Counted from the first letter of the stretch, positions 9,401 through 17,901 are shown. The stretch: 64,000 nucleotides of DNA from JACMRP01 sp047302465 (GCF_047302465.1 NZ_CP178621.1:2976001-3040000), one strand, 5' to 3'. Numbers and translations are program-made. Notes: generated by a model from the sequence alone, not told the origin.

Positions 9401-10211
9401 AGAGAGCAACTGCAACTACGCTTCTGACAGTTCCGTCTCCTTTATACAACTTGTTCGAAACAGAATCATAAAATGCGTAAATGCTTGGCAACCAACCACC
9501 AAGACCAATCAACTTCGACTTGAAGGATCCCAAATGTACTTCACTCGAAATAGGAATTGAAATACTTGGACGATTCTCTGTCACCGTTACTACAAAGTGT
9601 TTACCGCCAAGAGTCGGATTTGAAGATCCATCCAGACCGTTCCAAACATACGTATGTGCCACGTTAGGTTGATTATTTGTATAGTTAGTAGTTTGAACTG
9701 TTACACCACCACTCTTTACCACTACATCGAATGACACAATATTGTCTCGCGGAGGATCGTCAGCAATCGGCACAGTTAATGTGTAGTCACCAGCGCGGCC
9801 TTGAACCCAATTAGAGAAATAGCTTAGCTCAAAGCTTGCGCCAACAATCGGAATTCGCTCTCCGACTATTCGTGTTTCAGCATGCACGATCGAACCACAT
9901 ACTATTTTTGGTTTTTTAACATCTGGGATTTGTTTTTGTGAAATAGGACTGGTTCCACAAAAGCTTATATTGTACCCTTGCTCCCCTACGTAATCACCCG
10001 TTAAACATGATTTAAACGTGCAAAGAGCCATGGGGTTTCCGTTGGAATTAGTTGTATAACTATAAACCCCATAAACGCCGCCACTACATCCCGCATGGCA
10101 TGCGTTTTGAAAATTCAATACGTTATACTCAATCCACTCTTCGCAAGTTGTTTGAGCAAAACTTATTTCAGAAAATAATATTAATATAAATCCTAAGACT
10201 AACTTCTTCAT
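6459..10211 (-). CDS. Secreted Rhs/YD-repeat protein
   Basis: About 1250 residues. The start is the ATG of MKKLVLGFILILFSEISFAQ, a Sec signal peptide preceded by AAGGAGAGA; the longer reading MCKERLV has no ribosome site. Residues 25-90 are Cys-rich. Many YD repeats (TYSYDANGNV, TFTYNANGDLTSKT, TYDYDDNSNRDG) would build the Rhs/Tc-C barrel that encapsulates a toxin. The core ends in the conserved RFGVRDYAPEIGRW...NPVNFIDPSG box. After it the tip is only about 85 residues: a Gly/Ile/Ala-rich, possibly membrane-active segment, then a Cys tail (NCPEGYDAAKALCEAQ...CYADAYKRC). No PAAR or VgrG domain is present, so export appears to be Sec-dependent. The tip matches no toxin I know. Confidence 0.92.
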   Translation of the reverse strand: MKKLVLGFILILFSEISFAQTTCEEWIEYNVLNFQNACHAGCSGGVYGVYSYTTNSNGNPMALCTFKSCLTGDYVGEQGYNISFCGTSPISQKQIPDVKKPKIVCGSIVHAETRIVGERIPIVGASFELSYFSNWVQGRAGDYTLTVPIADDPPRDNIVSFDVVVKSGGVTVQTTNYTNNQPNVAHTYVWNGLDGSSNPTLGGKHFVVTVTENRPSISIPISSEVHLGSFKSKLIGLGGWLPSIYAFYDSVSNKLYKGDGTVRSVVAVALSGGGKRVAEEDASLVYDFDSTGKVVAIKTGLLGTTIYSFSYDGQGRLSSISEPFSRTTTFNRNFSGDLVSIDTPKGHTTTVSLDSNGYLESAENPNSETYEMTYSGTGGLLSTFTKPQGQVSTFTYDSAGGLITDAHSGGYFFDLVARTGNGYTADVKRETPMGRETIVQTNGDMTTQSSTITLPNTSQETFTASRSGIYSSDSSSARGISVSNSYQDDARFGAMSIFPTQKTYGYGSAYYYFTNSQSITLTDPDDPFSIDTYSINSTKNSFNVTTDYDPTTKTFSKYTALGKTSETVIDSYERIVSQKRGNLHPVEFTYTNENLTKIEQDARETTLAYNSTTGFLSSITNPLSQTTAFTYDSAGRVATKIFPDLRTITYSYDANGNVSGITPPGRTIHSFGLNANELPNTYEPPTLSGVSVVNTTYSYNDDKQLVEINKPNGDSIEYTYNATTGALESIVAPAGTYTVWMNNGNGLPGTIAAPTGISTNMYYAGTIPTQYSVSDSSYTFNNGYVRALASNGTVNDDTVSTSTQYDQIYYTYDNDEYLTGAGDLTLAYSTPSALLNGTSIGSSPNIVTDEYTYNSFGEVTNYKAKYGTTVIYDLDLARDGMGRINGKTQTMNSTTDDYDYTFDSAGRLTQTNKNSSTVATYDYDDNSNRDGGTIGGITTTATYDAQDRMTAYNQLTFTYNANGDLTSKTHTLTSTTTSYTYDVFGNLTSVTMPNADVFTYEIDGLNRRVGKLKNGVVQKRWIYMDQTRIAAEVDSSGNITKRFVYGSKSNIPDYMIMGSDDYRIISDQLGSPRLVVKVSDGTIAGRMDHDEYGRVTANTNPGLLPFGFAGGLYDTDTALVRFGVRDYAPEIGRWTAKDPILFGGGDTNLFGYVLQNPVNFIDPSGKYAVGIVIPIGDIAIGIGAAYLCANVPKIVGAVNEIIDAVVGGPPKPNCPEGYDAAKALCEAQKRNSDEKFKCYADAYKRCVEGQ

Positions 10212-10431
10212 AACCAATCTCTCCTTACACAACTCGATGATTCTTCCAAAAACGAGAGTGTTTGGTAAAGACTAGTAATGTAAACTAGACTTATTTATAA
10301 ACGAAACCAGCAAATTTAATTTTACAAATTGAATTTGATATTCGAAAAGATGTGATCGAACTAATTTCTGAAGATATTTGCGATATAGGTGGCGCAGCAC
10401 TTCGTAGATAGAAATTTAGATTATAAAAAAA

Positions 10432-11124
10432 CTAATTTGGCATGTGAGGAGTCGAACCCGAACGAATATTCGCCAGCTTCTCTTCTAAGCGCTTGATGAT
10501 CGCCGGATCAACTTCCGTCTTAATCATCTCTTGCAGAATTGCCTCGGCCGCCGCACGCTCGTTGGACTCATTATAGAGACCGCCCGCCAATGAGAATACC
10601 CACTGAGGAGCTCCATTTCTTCCGGCTTTTACGAATAGATCCGCAGCCTTCTTTTTGTCCTTCACTTCATAAAGGTAGTGGTAGGCCGCTCGATAAAGGA
10701 TTTTCCAATCCGTCGGGAACTGTTCAACGCCCTTATCAAAAATACGGGCAGCCCCTTCAACATCCGAAACCATTACGCTTAAAGCAATGGCTCCTGTCGC
10801 GTAAGGCATGCGAAACTTTGGAGACAAATCAGTAATGGAATTTAGCATGCGATAGAGCCACCCCTTGCCAACACAAAGATTTTTCCCTATCTGATGATCG
10901 CAATAGTCAAAATCCTGAATGGCTCGAACCCAAAAAAAGTCAGCTGTCACGTCTTTGTGACCAAATGTGAAGTGTTCAATTCCAGCTGGGGGAGCCAAAA
11001 GATCTCGTGGTTTTTCCAATAAACCTTTACTTGCGTAGATTTGCGAATAAATAACTAGAAAAAAAGAAAAAAACCCAAGCAAAATAAAGCTTGGGTTTTC
11101 CGATTTAGAAAAAATCTGTTTCAT
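10432..11124 (-). CDS. Membrane-anchored helical-repeat protein downstream of pilin
   Basis: 230 residues with one N-terminal membrane segment (about residues 12-32, Phe-rich), then an outward domain. The motif HKDVTADFFWVRAIQDFDYCD precedes TPR-like helices (GAARIFDKGVEQFPTDWKILYRAAYHYLYEV). No enzyme signature is seen. It begins 26 bp after the pilin stop on the same strand, so it is probably in the pilin operon and may serve pilus function or anchoring; that is inference. Its codons 9-22 coincide with an intrinsic terminator, so full-length transcripts would be a minority of pilA transcripts. A later start without the membrane segment is possible but would remove the terminator overlap. 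Confidence 0.8.
   Translation of the reverse strand: MKQIFSKSENPSFILLGFFSFFLVIYSQIYASKGLLEKPRDLLAPPAGIEHFTFGHKDVTADFFWVRAIQDFDYCDHQIGKNLCVGKGWLYRMLNSITDLSPKFRMPYATGAIALSVMVSDVEGAARIFDKGVEQFPTDWKILYRAAYHYLYEVKDKKKAADLFVKAGRNGAPQWVFSLAGGLYNESNERAAAEAILQEMIKTEVDPAIIKRLEEKLANIRSGSTPHMPN
11059..11098 (-). terminator. Intrinsic terminator overlapping start of coding region
   Basis: Minus strand: a 10-bp perfect stem AAACCCAAGC / GCTTGGGTTT with an 8-nt loop, then TTTTTTCTTTTTTTC. It lies downstream of the pilin gene but inside the first 22 codons of the next gene. It probably ends most pilin transcripts. Confidence 0.85.
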
Positions 11125-11150
11125 ACGTTAAGAAATACCAGAATCAAACT

Positions 11151-11720
11151 TTAAGGGATACCAGAAACCGTATTTCTCATAACCTTCACCTGATCCATTG
11201 TCCAGGTGTCCGTAGTTCCAATTGAATGGATAACTGCAGTTGCGGAAGCAGTAAACGTAGTTGCTGCAGTCAATGATGCTGGCAAAGGTGGAGGAGGAGC
11301 TGCTGTTGCTCCATTCAGAATTGCGCAGTTTCTCTGATTCGCCAAAACTACCACACCACCTGGATCGCAAAATGCCAAAGTGTTCGTAAGTAGCTGAGAG
11401 CCTACAAGAGTATTATTGTAACCATTGGCAGGCAAAGCAACAGTTCCGCCAGTGAAACCAACGTTATATCTTAATAGACCTTCCGGCGAATAACCAACTG
11501 CACCGAATCTATTGTCATAGATCGTATACTCAGCATAGAAAGCTTTCTCTGCAGTATACAGAGATGACAACTGAGTCTTAGCCTCAGATTGACGAGCTTT
11601 CGCCATGTATTTGCCGATTGATGGAATGGCAAGAGATGCCAAGATACCAATGATCGCTACAACGACCATCAATTCTACCAGCGAGAAACCCGCCTGGCTT
11701 TTTCTACTAGTTACGTTCAT
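11151..11720 (-). CDS. pilA: Type IV pilin (major pilin PilA-like)
   Basis: 189 residues. It has a short basic leader (MNVTSRKSQAG), cleaved before Phe by the prepilin peptidase PilD, then the classic N-methylated helix FSLVELMVVVAIIGILASLAIP with Glu at +5. The globular part ends with a Cys pair in the C-terminal half (FCDPGG...RNCAIL), which could form the disulfide loop, plus a Pro/Ala-rich stretch. Pilins form the type IV fibre used for attachment and retraction; in Bdellovibrio pili are known to be needed for prey entry. The start is preceded by a purine-rich ribosome site. The assembly genes pilB, pilC, pilM-Q are not in this window. Confidence 0.93.
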   Translation of the reverse strand: MNVTSRKSQAGFSLVELMVVVAIIGILASLAIPSIGKYMAKARQSEAKTQLSSLYTAEKAFYAEYTIYDNRFGAVGYSPEGLLRYNVGFTGGTVALPANGYNNTLVGSQLLTNTLAFCDPGGVVVLANQRNCAILNGATAAPPPPLPASLTAATTFTASATAVIHSIGTTDTWTMDQVKVMRNTVSGIP

Positions 11721-11828
11721 TAGAAACCCCCCAAGGTTTTTTGTACTTATTAGGTTAAATATCAGTGAAATTCTAAATATGTGTCACTTTAAAATGGTGC
11801 CAAAAGGTCCCTCTCAAAGCAAGATCCC

Positions 11829-11857
11829 TTCTCAAAACAAGACATTCATTCTATAAT
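11829..11857 (+). promoter_or_regulatory. Probable sigma-70 promoter of clpS-clpA
   Basis: TTCTCA, 17 nt, TATAAT (a perfect -10 at 11852-11857), 100 nt upstream of the clpS start. The -35 matches the consensus at four of six positions. Confidence 0.6.
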
Positions 11858-11957
11858 AATTTAATATCGGTTGAGCTAAGTCTCACTGAGGACAATTTGC
11901 AACAAGCAGCAATCCTGGACTTTAGATATGTTATCAAGGATTTACGAGGGGTTCCTA

Positions 11958-12311
11958 ATGACGCTAGTAAACGGGCCAAACAATAACACCCCAAAAAATG
12001 TACCCCACACGTCCTCGCCTGAGGGTGATACATCGATACAGACAATTCCTCGAGTAGAAACTCCGAAGATGTATAAAGTAATTCTACTTAATGATGACTA
12101 TACTCCGATGGAATTCGTAGTGCTCATTCTTCGTCGCTTCTTTGGAAAGAACGAAGATGAAGCCACCAAAGTAATGCTGGACGTCCATAAAAAAGGTTCC
12201 GGCGTCGCAGGAGTTTTCACGCTCGAAGTCGCTGAAATGAAAGTCATGCAAGTAAATCAGTATTCGCAAATGAACGAACACCCGCTGAAAAGCACGTTAG
12301 AAGAGGAGTAA
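11958..12311 (+). CDS. clpS: ClpS adaptor for the N-end rule
   Basis: About 117 residues. The adaptor binds proteins with bulky N-terminal residues and hands them to ClpAP. The ATG of MTLVNGPNNN is chosen because GAGGGG stands 6 nt before it; a longer reading from 11928 lacks a ribosome site. A flexible N-terminal tail of about 40 residues precedes the conserved core YKVILLNDDYTPMEFVVLIL, whose Asn-Asp-Asp lines the N-degron pocket, and HKKGSGVAGVFTLEVAEMKV. It lies 3 bp before clpA and is co-transcribed with it. Confidence 0.97.
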   Translation: MTLVNGPNNNTPKNVPHTSSPEGDTSIQTIPRVETPKMYKVILLNDDYTPMEFVVLILRRFFGKNEDEATKVMLDVHKKGSGVAGVFTLEVAEMKVMQVNQYSQMNEHPLKSTLEEE

Positions 12312-12314
12312 TAT

Positions 12315-14645
12315 ATGATGACACGTGAATTAGAACGTCGCCTCTCTGTCGCAACGGAAATCGCCAAGAAATCCTACCACGAGTTCGTTACTCTCGAGCA
12401 CATCTTGCTTGCTCTGACCGAGTCTCCGTTCATGGTTGAGATTCTTCAAGCTTGCAGCATCAACGTGCAAGAACTGAAAGCGGACCTCAAAGATTATCTC
12501 AAAAAAACAGTTCCTAAGATCACCCAAGAACAACTCGACTCTTACGGTGGTTACGAGAGCTGGACCCCCGAGTTCACCCTTGCCTGCCACCGCCTTATTC
12601 AGCGTGCAGCCATTCAGGTGAAAAGCTCGGGCCGTAATCAGATCAACGAAGGCAGTCTTCTTGTTGCTCTTTTTTACGAGCAAGACTCTCACGCGGTCTA
12701 CGCCTTAGCACAACAAGGGCTTAGCCAGTTTGATGTGATCAACTATCTTTCTCACGGCGTCGCAAAAGATGTCAGTGGTACTGCGGATGAGTCTTCGACT
12801 CCTGCTCCACGCATGGATATCGACGGTCAGCCGATGGATGAAAGCAAAAACAATCCTCTGGAAAGTTTCTGCACCAATCTAAACGAAAAAGCCAAAGCCG
12901 GAAAAATCGATCCTTTGGTGGGCCGCGAAGATGTGATCGAACGTTGCGTGCAGGTCCTATCGCGCCGTACAAAAAACAATCCTCTACTTATTGGCGAACC
13001 GGGCGTTGGTAAAACTGCCATCGCCGAAGGTCTAGCTGCCAAGATCGTAAATGGCGAAGTTCCTGAAAAACTGAAAACTGCAATCATCTACTCGCTCGAT
13101 ATCGGGACACTTCTAGCTGGAACAAAATTCCGCGGAGATTTCGAAGGGCGCTTAAAAGCAGTCATCAAAGAAATCGAAAAACGCCCGCACGCGATTCTTT
13201 TTATCGACGAAATTCACAATATCGTCGGTGCAGGTGCGACCAGCGGTGGATCTTTGGACGCTTCCAATCTTTTAAAGCCTGCTCTTGCAAGTGGCGACAT
13301 TAGTTGTATTGGCTCTACCACTCACAGCGAATATCGTCAGTACTTTGAAAAAGATCGCGCTTTGAATCGTCGTTTCCAAAGAATCGATGTGAACGAGCCC
13401 ACTCCTGCAGATTGTGTTGCTATCCTTAAAGGCCTTCGCAAATCTTACGAAGAGTTTCATAATGTGAAATACACAGATGAAGCTCTGAAAGCTTGCGTAG
13501 ATCTTTCAATCAAACATCTGCACGGGAAATTACTACCAGATAAAGCCATCGACGTGATGGATGAGTCCGGTGCTTACTTCCGCTTGCGCAACCTTGGCCA
13601 AGAAAAAGTCATCATCGACATTCCTGCCATCGAGGAAGTTATTGCGAAGATGACAGGGCTTCCAATTGCCAGCATTTCTTCAAATGAAAAAATGCAGCTG
13701 CGGGATCTTGATAAGAAATTGAAAGCTCTTATTTACGGCCAAGACGAAGCCATCGATCGCTTAGTGGCAAGTATCAAACTTGCTCGCAGCGGTTTGGGTC
13801 GTCCCAACAAACCTATCGGCAGTTACCTGTTCACCGGCCCTACGGGTGTTGGTAAAACCGAAGTTTGTAAACAACTCGCACACATTCTGGGAATTCACTT
13901 CCATCGCTTCGATATGAGTGAATACATGGAAAAACATGCGGTGGCTCGCTTAGTCGGAGCGCCTCCGGGATACGTGGGCTATGAAGAAGGCGGTTTATTG
14001 ACAGAGGCTGTGAATAAACATCCGTATGCTGTGTTGTTATTGGATGAATTAGAGAAAGCTCACCCAGATATCACTAATGCGCTTTTGCAAGTGATGGATG
14101 CGGGTCGTTTGACGGATTCTCATGGTCGCGTGGCTGACTTCAAAAATGTAATTTTTGTTATGACCAGCAACGCTGGCGCTATGGAAGTCGCTCGCGGCTC
14201 TATCGGTATCGTCGAAGAAAATCGCAGCCTGCAAAGCATGGAGGCCATTAAAAAAGCCTTCTCGCCAGAGTTCATCAACCGTCTTGATGCGGTTGTTAGC
14301 TTCAAGGATTTGCCAGAGGACATTATCTTGAAGGTTGTTTCTAAGTTCGTTGACGAACTCAAGATGACTTTGGCCGAAAAGAAAGTCGATATGCAAACGA
14401 CTCCTGAAGTTTTGAAATGGCTGATGAAAAAAGGCTACGACAAAGTTTATGGGGCTCGTCCACTTGCCCGCACTGTAGATGAGCATTTAAAGAAAGCTTT
14501 GGTCGACGAGCTTCTATTTGGTCGCCTGGTCGATGGCGGTCGTGTCAGTGTTGAGGTGGAAAACAACGTGTTGAAGTTCCAATTTAGCACCACACCTAGC
14601 AGCAATAGTGGCTCGAAAAAGCCTAAAGAGACCGTGACGACTTAG
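12315..14645 (+). CDS. clpA: ATP-dependent Clp protease ATPase subunit ClpA
   Basis: 776 residues, a Hsp100 unfoldase that threads substrates into ClpP. The Clp N-domain (1-150) that contacts ClpS is followed by D1 with Walker A GEPGVGKTAIAEG and Walker B ILFIDEIHNIVGAG, and D2 with GPTGVGKTEVCKQLA and VLLLDELEKAHPD. The segment ARGSIGIVEENR corresponds to the IGL/IGF loop that docks ClpP. There is no long coiled-coil middle domain, which separates it from ClpB and ClpC. Two ATGs occur in tandem at the start, and GAGGAG precedes them. clpP is not in this window. A strong hairpin with a T-run follows about 60 nt after the stop. Confidence 0.97.
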   Translation: MMTRELERRLSVATEIAKKSYHEFVTLEHILLALTESPFMVEILQACSINVQELKADLKDYLKKTVPKITQEQLDSYGGYESWTPEFTLACHRLIQRAAIQVKSSGRNQINEGSLLVALFYEQDSHAVYALAQQGLSQFDVINYLSHGVAKDVSGTADESSTPAPRMDIDGQPMDESKNNPLESFCTNLNEKAKAGKIDPLVGREDVIERCVQVLSRRTKNNPLLIGEPGVGKTAIAEGLAAKIVNGEVPEKLKTAIIYSLDIGTLLAGTKFRGDFEGRLKAVIKEIEKRPHAILFIDEIHNIVGAGATSGGSLDASNLLKPALASGDISCIGSTTHSEYRQYFEKDRALNRRFQRIDVNEPTPADCVAILKGLRKSYEEFHNVKYTDEALKACVDLSIKHLHGKLLPDKAIDVMDESGAYFRLRNLGQEKVIIDIPAIEEVIAKMTGLPIASISSNEKMQLRDLDKKLKALIYGQDEAIDRLVASIKLARSGLGRPNKPIGSYLFTGPTGVGKTEVCKQLAHILGIHFHRFDMSEYMEKHAVARLVGAPPGYVGYEEGGLLTEAVNKHPYAVLLLDELEKAHPDITNALLQVMDAGRLTDSHGRVADFKNVIFVMTSNAGAMEVARGSIGIVEENRSLQSMEAIKKAFSPEFINRLDAVVSFKDLPEDIILKVVSKFVDELKMTLAEKKVDMQTTPEVLKWLMKKGYDKVYGARPLARTVDEHLKKALVDELLFGRLVDGGRVSVEVENNVLKFQFSTTPSSNSGSKKPKETVTT

Positions 14646-14704
14646 ACACTTTTTAGTTCAGCGTCGGGGCACTGCCCCTCTGCCTCCTTTGCAGTTGCCA
14701 AATT

Positions 14705-14741
14705 CTCCTTAGGGGATGAAAATCCTCTAAGGAGTTTTTTT
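14705..14741 (+). terminator. Terminator whose 3' arm is the htpX ribosome site
   Basis: An 11-bp stem, CTCCTTAGGGG / CCTCTAAGGAG (one G-U pair), an 8-nt loop and seven Ts; the last T touches the htpX ATG. The AAGGAG in the 3' arm is also the only ribosome site of htpX. The hairpin can therefore end clpA transcription and hide the htpX ribosome site. Confidence 0.9.
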
Positions 14742-15641
14742 ATGCAAATCTTCAAACGTTTTGGTTACTTCATTCTGACAAACATCTTGGTTTTAGTAAC
14801 GATCGGTATTGCCTGGAGCTTGATCAGCCACTTCATGGGTCTTGCGGGATTTAATCAATACCTGCCAACCATGTTAGCTTTCTGTTTTGTTTGGGGTATG
14901 GGCGGAGCTTTCATCTCTTTGATGATGTCAAAGTTCGCAGCTAAACATTACCACGGCGTAAAAATCATTGATACGACCACTACACAACCAGAACTTCGTC
15001 AGTTGCTTGAAAAAGTCCACGACCTTGCTCGTCGTGCGAAACTTCCCAAAATGCCTGAAGTCGGAGTTTACGAGTCTTACGACGTAAATGCGTTTGCGAC
15101 AGGCCCTAGCAAAAAGAATTCCTTGATCGCAGTCTCTACCGGTCTTTTACAAAGAATGAATGACAAAGAGATCGAAGGCGTCCTCGGTCACGAAGTGGCT
15201 CACATCGCAAATGGCGACATGGTGACAATGACCCTTATCCAAGGTGTCGTGAATGCGTTTGCTATGTTCTTCTCGCGCATTCTTGCAAACGTTATCGCCA
15301 GCAACGTCGATGAAAGATACAGCCGCATGGTCCATTTCTTATGTGTGATCGTGGGCGATATCGCGTTTACCCTTTTGGGATCAATTGTTGTGAACTTCTA
15401 CTCTCGTAAACGTGAGTTCCGCGCAGATGCTGGCAGTGCCCGTATCTCTTCGGTTTCAAATATGACGGCAGCCCTTCGCCGCTTGCAAAGCTTGCATGAA
15501 GCTCCGCCAGCTGCAGACGACGCCATGGCAACTCTTAAAATTTCTGGCCGCGAGAAAAAAGGCAGCATCGCTGATCTCTTCATGACCCACCCGGCTCTTC
15601 AAGATCGTATCAACGCTCTTGAGAGAGGGCGCGTGGCCTAA
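14742..15641 (+). CDS. htpX: Membrane zinc metalloprotease HtpX
   Basis: 299 residues, M48 family. It degrades damaged inner-membrane proteins. There are two N-terminal membrane segments (about 8-30 and 38-60), the zinc motif HEVAH near residue 150, two further hydrophobic stretches around 165-185 and 200-225, and the third zinc ligand Glu in SRKREFRADAGSA near 228. The ATG follows a T-run, and its AAGGAG ribosome site lies in a terminator stem. The stop overlaps the start of the lytic transglycosylase gene (TAATG), so the two are translationally coupled. Other bacteria induce htpX on envelope or heat stress. Confidence 0.96.
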   Translation: MQIFKRFGYFILTNILVLVTIGIAWSLISHFMGLAGFNQYLPTMLAFCFVWGMGGAFISLMMSKFAAKHYHGVKIIDTTTTQPELRQLLEKVHDLARRAKLPKMPEVGVYESYDVNAFATGPSKKNSLIAVSTGLLQRMNDKEIEGVLGHEVAHIANGDMVTMTLIQGVVNAFAMFFSRILANVIASNVDERYSRMVHFLCVIVGDIAFTLLGSIVVNFYSRKREFRADAGSARISSVSNMTAALRRLQSLHEAPPAADDAMATLKISGREKKGSIADLFMTHPALQDRINALERGRVA

Positions 15642-17836
15642 TGACGACAATGACTATGATTCGCTTTTTCCCAGCTTTCGTATTTACAAGTGCTTTCCTA
15701 GGGTGCACGACGACGTCTAACAAAGACACTCGCATCACTCCGTCCTCAAAGACTCCGGCGTATGACTTTGTCGTTCAGAACCGAGATCACACGGCAAAAG
15801 AGCTCGAAGCTTTATCCGTCAGTGAGGACAATCAAAAATGGTGGAAGAGCTACCGCCTGGGACTTTTGAATCTTGAAAAAAACCCTGTAGCTGCTTGTAC
15901 TCAATTTGATTCCCTTGCTAAAGAAGTGCACTTTCCTTTGAAAGACATCGCACTTCTGCGCGCGCATCAAACGTGTGTGGATTCTTCCAAGCTTCCTAAG
16001 TTAAATGCGGATCAATATCGTAGTAACTACAAATGGAGCCAAGACGTTCTTGCCGATGTCACCTTGAAAGAGTCCCGCAAAAGTGCTGACAAAAAAGATG
16101 ATCTTGAAGCACTGAAGGATATTGCTCGTTTAGAAAATATCCCGCGCAAAAAAGAACAGTACTTGCTAGAAGCTTTGAAAATCGCCGAAGAGCTCAAAGT
16201 TGAAGCCGAGATCGACGCTGTAAAAACACAGCTGTATCGTTCTTCTCCGCGTTTGAAACCGGATCTAACTTTGAAAGAAATCCCGACAGCAGCGATGGAT
16301 CATCGTCAGCGTCGTGAGTTCGACAAAGCCTTGGTTCTTTACAAAAAGATTCTGAAAGATCCAAAGGCGAGCGAAGATGATATCTTCCAGGCTCTTAAAA
16401 ACATCCGCATGACTTACAAAGTGGCGCAAAATAAAAATGCCTACATTGACGCCACCACACAACTAGTGAATGGCACTAAAGCCACTTACAGAAAAAACAA
16501 AAAAGACGCACAAAACATCAAACGTCTGCATGAAAGTTACGTGCTTCTTGCACGCACTTTGTGGACGGAAGATCGTTTAAGCTTGGCTTTGAAAGCCCTG
16601 ACCGAAGCGCAAAGACAACTCAAAGGTCAGCACCCGCTTGATGAAATCTATTTCGTCCTAGGCCGCATCGCTGAAGAGAAAAATGATCTCGTCAAAGCCA
16701 GCGAATACTACGATGCCAGTCTGAAAGAACCTCTTTCAAGCTCTAGCATTCGCGAGCGCGTTTTGTGGTTACACCCTTGGGTGCTCTACAAAATGAAAAA
16801 GTACGACGAGGCCGCTCAGAAACTGCAAGAGTTCGCGGTGAAAGCTAAAGATAACTCGGATAGAATGCGCAGTCTTTTCTGGCAAGCACGAGCGCTTAAA
16901 AACCTGAATAAGACTGAAGAAGCAAAAACCGTTCTTCAGCAGCTCGTTAAAGACGACCAAATCGGATACTACGGCGTTATGGCCGTTCGCGAGCTTGGTC
17001 AAAGCTATGCGCCAATGAAGAGTGATGAGAAAGACTTCACCTACTCGCTCTTTAACCTCAAAGAAATGACACCGACAGCAGCTCTGCAAGCAGAGTGGTT
17101 GATGGCTGTTGGTGAGAATACTTTCTCGGAAAAAATCATTGATCAATTGTCTCAGGATTTGCGCCAAAAAGGCCGCAATGACGAAGAAACTTGGTTGATC
17201 ATTCTAACTAGCTACGCTCGTGCTAATTTGTATTTGCCGCTCTTTGCAGCCTTCAACACGATGCCTGCCGACGTCAAAGACAAGATGGTGCAAAAGCATC
17301 CGGAATTGTTATTCCCGCGCAACTACAAAGACATCATCTTGCAAGCAGCCCAAGCAGAGCAAATTCCACCAGAGTTGGTTTTCTCGATCATCCGTCAGGA
17401 ATCTGCTTTCAACCCACGCGCACGCAGCCCGGTTGATGCTTTTGGTTTGATGCAGCTTTTGCCAAACCTTGGCCAACAGCTCAGCAAAAAAAGCAATATC
17501 GCTTACAAAGAGCCTGAAGATCTTTTTGATCCCGAGATCAATGTGCCACTTGGATCAAAAGAACTTAAGACATTGCTGAACCGTTATGACCAACAGTACA
17601 TCTTGGCAGTCGCAGCTTACAATGCGAGCGGCAACGCCATTCGTGGTTGGTTGAAAACGCGCTTCCGCGAGGACTCGCTAGAGTTCATCGAGGAGGTCCC
17701 TTACGACGAGACCCGCGCCTACATTAAGCTCGTTATGAGGAACTTCGTATTCTATAAACGCCTCAACCAAGGTGATGCTAACCAGACCCCGACCCTCAAC
17801 TTCCCAGAAGAGTGGTTAAAACTCGTCTCAAAATGA
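15641..17836 (+). CDS. Lytic transglycosylase lipoprotein, Slt70-like
   Basis: 731 residues. The signal peptide ends in the lipobox FLGC (Cys near residue 22), so it is a periplasm-facing lipoprotein. A long alpha-helical superhelix of TPR-like repeats (about 50-560) precedes the C-terminal goose-lysozyme-like domain. The catalytic Glu lies in RQESAFNPRARSPVDAFGLMQLLP near residue 586, and AAYNASGNAIRGW follows. It cleaves peptidoglycan to 1,6-anhydro-muropeptides. Its first base overlaps the htpX stop codon. The E. coli enzyme is soluble and about 640 residues, so this form is lipid-anchored and slightly longer. Confidence 0.93.
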   Translation: MTTMTMIRFFPAFVFTSAFLGCTTTSNKDTRITPSSKTPAYDFVVQNRDHTAKELEALSVSEDNQKWWKSYRLGLLNLEKNPVAACTQFDSLAKEVHFPLKDIALLRAHQTCVDSSKLPKLNADQYRSNYKWSQDVLADVTLKESRKSADKKDDLEALKDIARLENIPRKKEQYLLEALKIAEELKVEAEIDAVKTQLYRSSPRLKPDLTLKEIPTAAMDHRQRREFDKALVLYKKILKDPKASEDDIFQALKNIRMTYKVAQNKNAYIDATTQLVNGTKATYRKNKKDAQNIKRLHESYVLLARTLWTEDRLSLALKALTEAQRQLKGQHPLDEIYFVLGRIAEEKNDLVKASEYYDASLKEPLSSSSIRERVLWLHPWVLYKMKKYDEAAQKLQEFAVKAKDNSDRMRSLFWQARALKNLNKTEEAKTVLQQLVKDDQIGYYGVMAVRELGQSYAPMKSDEKDFTYSLFNLKEMTPTAALQAEWLMAVGENTFSEKIIDQLSQDLRQKGRNDEETWLIILTSYARANLYLPLFAAFNTMPADVKDKMVQKHPELLFPRNYKDIILQAAQAEQIPPELVFSIIRQESAFNPRARSPVDAFGLMQLLPNLGQQLSKKSNIAYKEPEDLFDPEINVPLGSKELKTLLNRYDQQYILAVAAYNASGNAIRGWLKTRFREDSLEFIEEVPYDETRAYIKLVMRNFVFYKRLNQGDANQTPTLNFPEEWLKLVSK

Positions 17837-17862
17837 GAATCTGAGTCCTGAAAGTTTAAGAC

Positions 17863-17896
17863 GCCCCCCTCTTTCACCGATACTGGAGAGGGAGGC
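17863..17896 (+). promoter_or_regulatory. Hairpin hiding the ribosome site of the S8 protease gene
   Basis: GCCCCCCTCT pairs with AGAGGGAGGC (nine pairs, one C-A mismatch). The 3' arm holds the GGGAGG ribosome site, 6 nt before the ATG at 17902. There is no T-run, so it is not a terminator. Confidence 0.75.
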
Positions 17897-17901
17897 ATTT
17901 C

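Noticed and set aside
11760..11800. TTGGCAC on the minus strand upstream of pilA as a sigma-54 site
   Set aside because: No GC stands 10 nt after the GG; the -12 box is absent.
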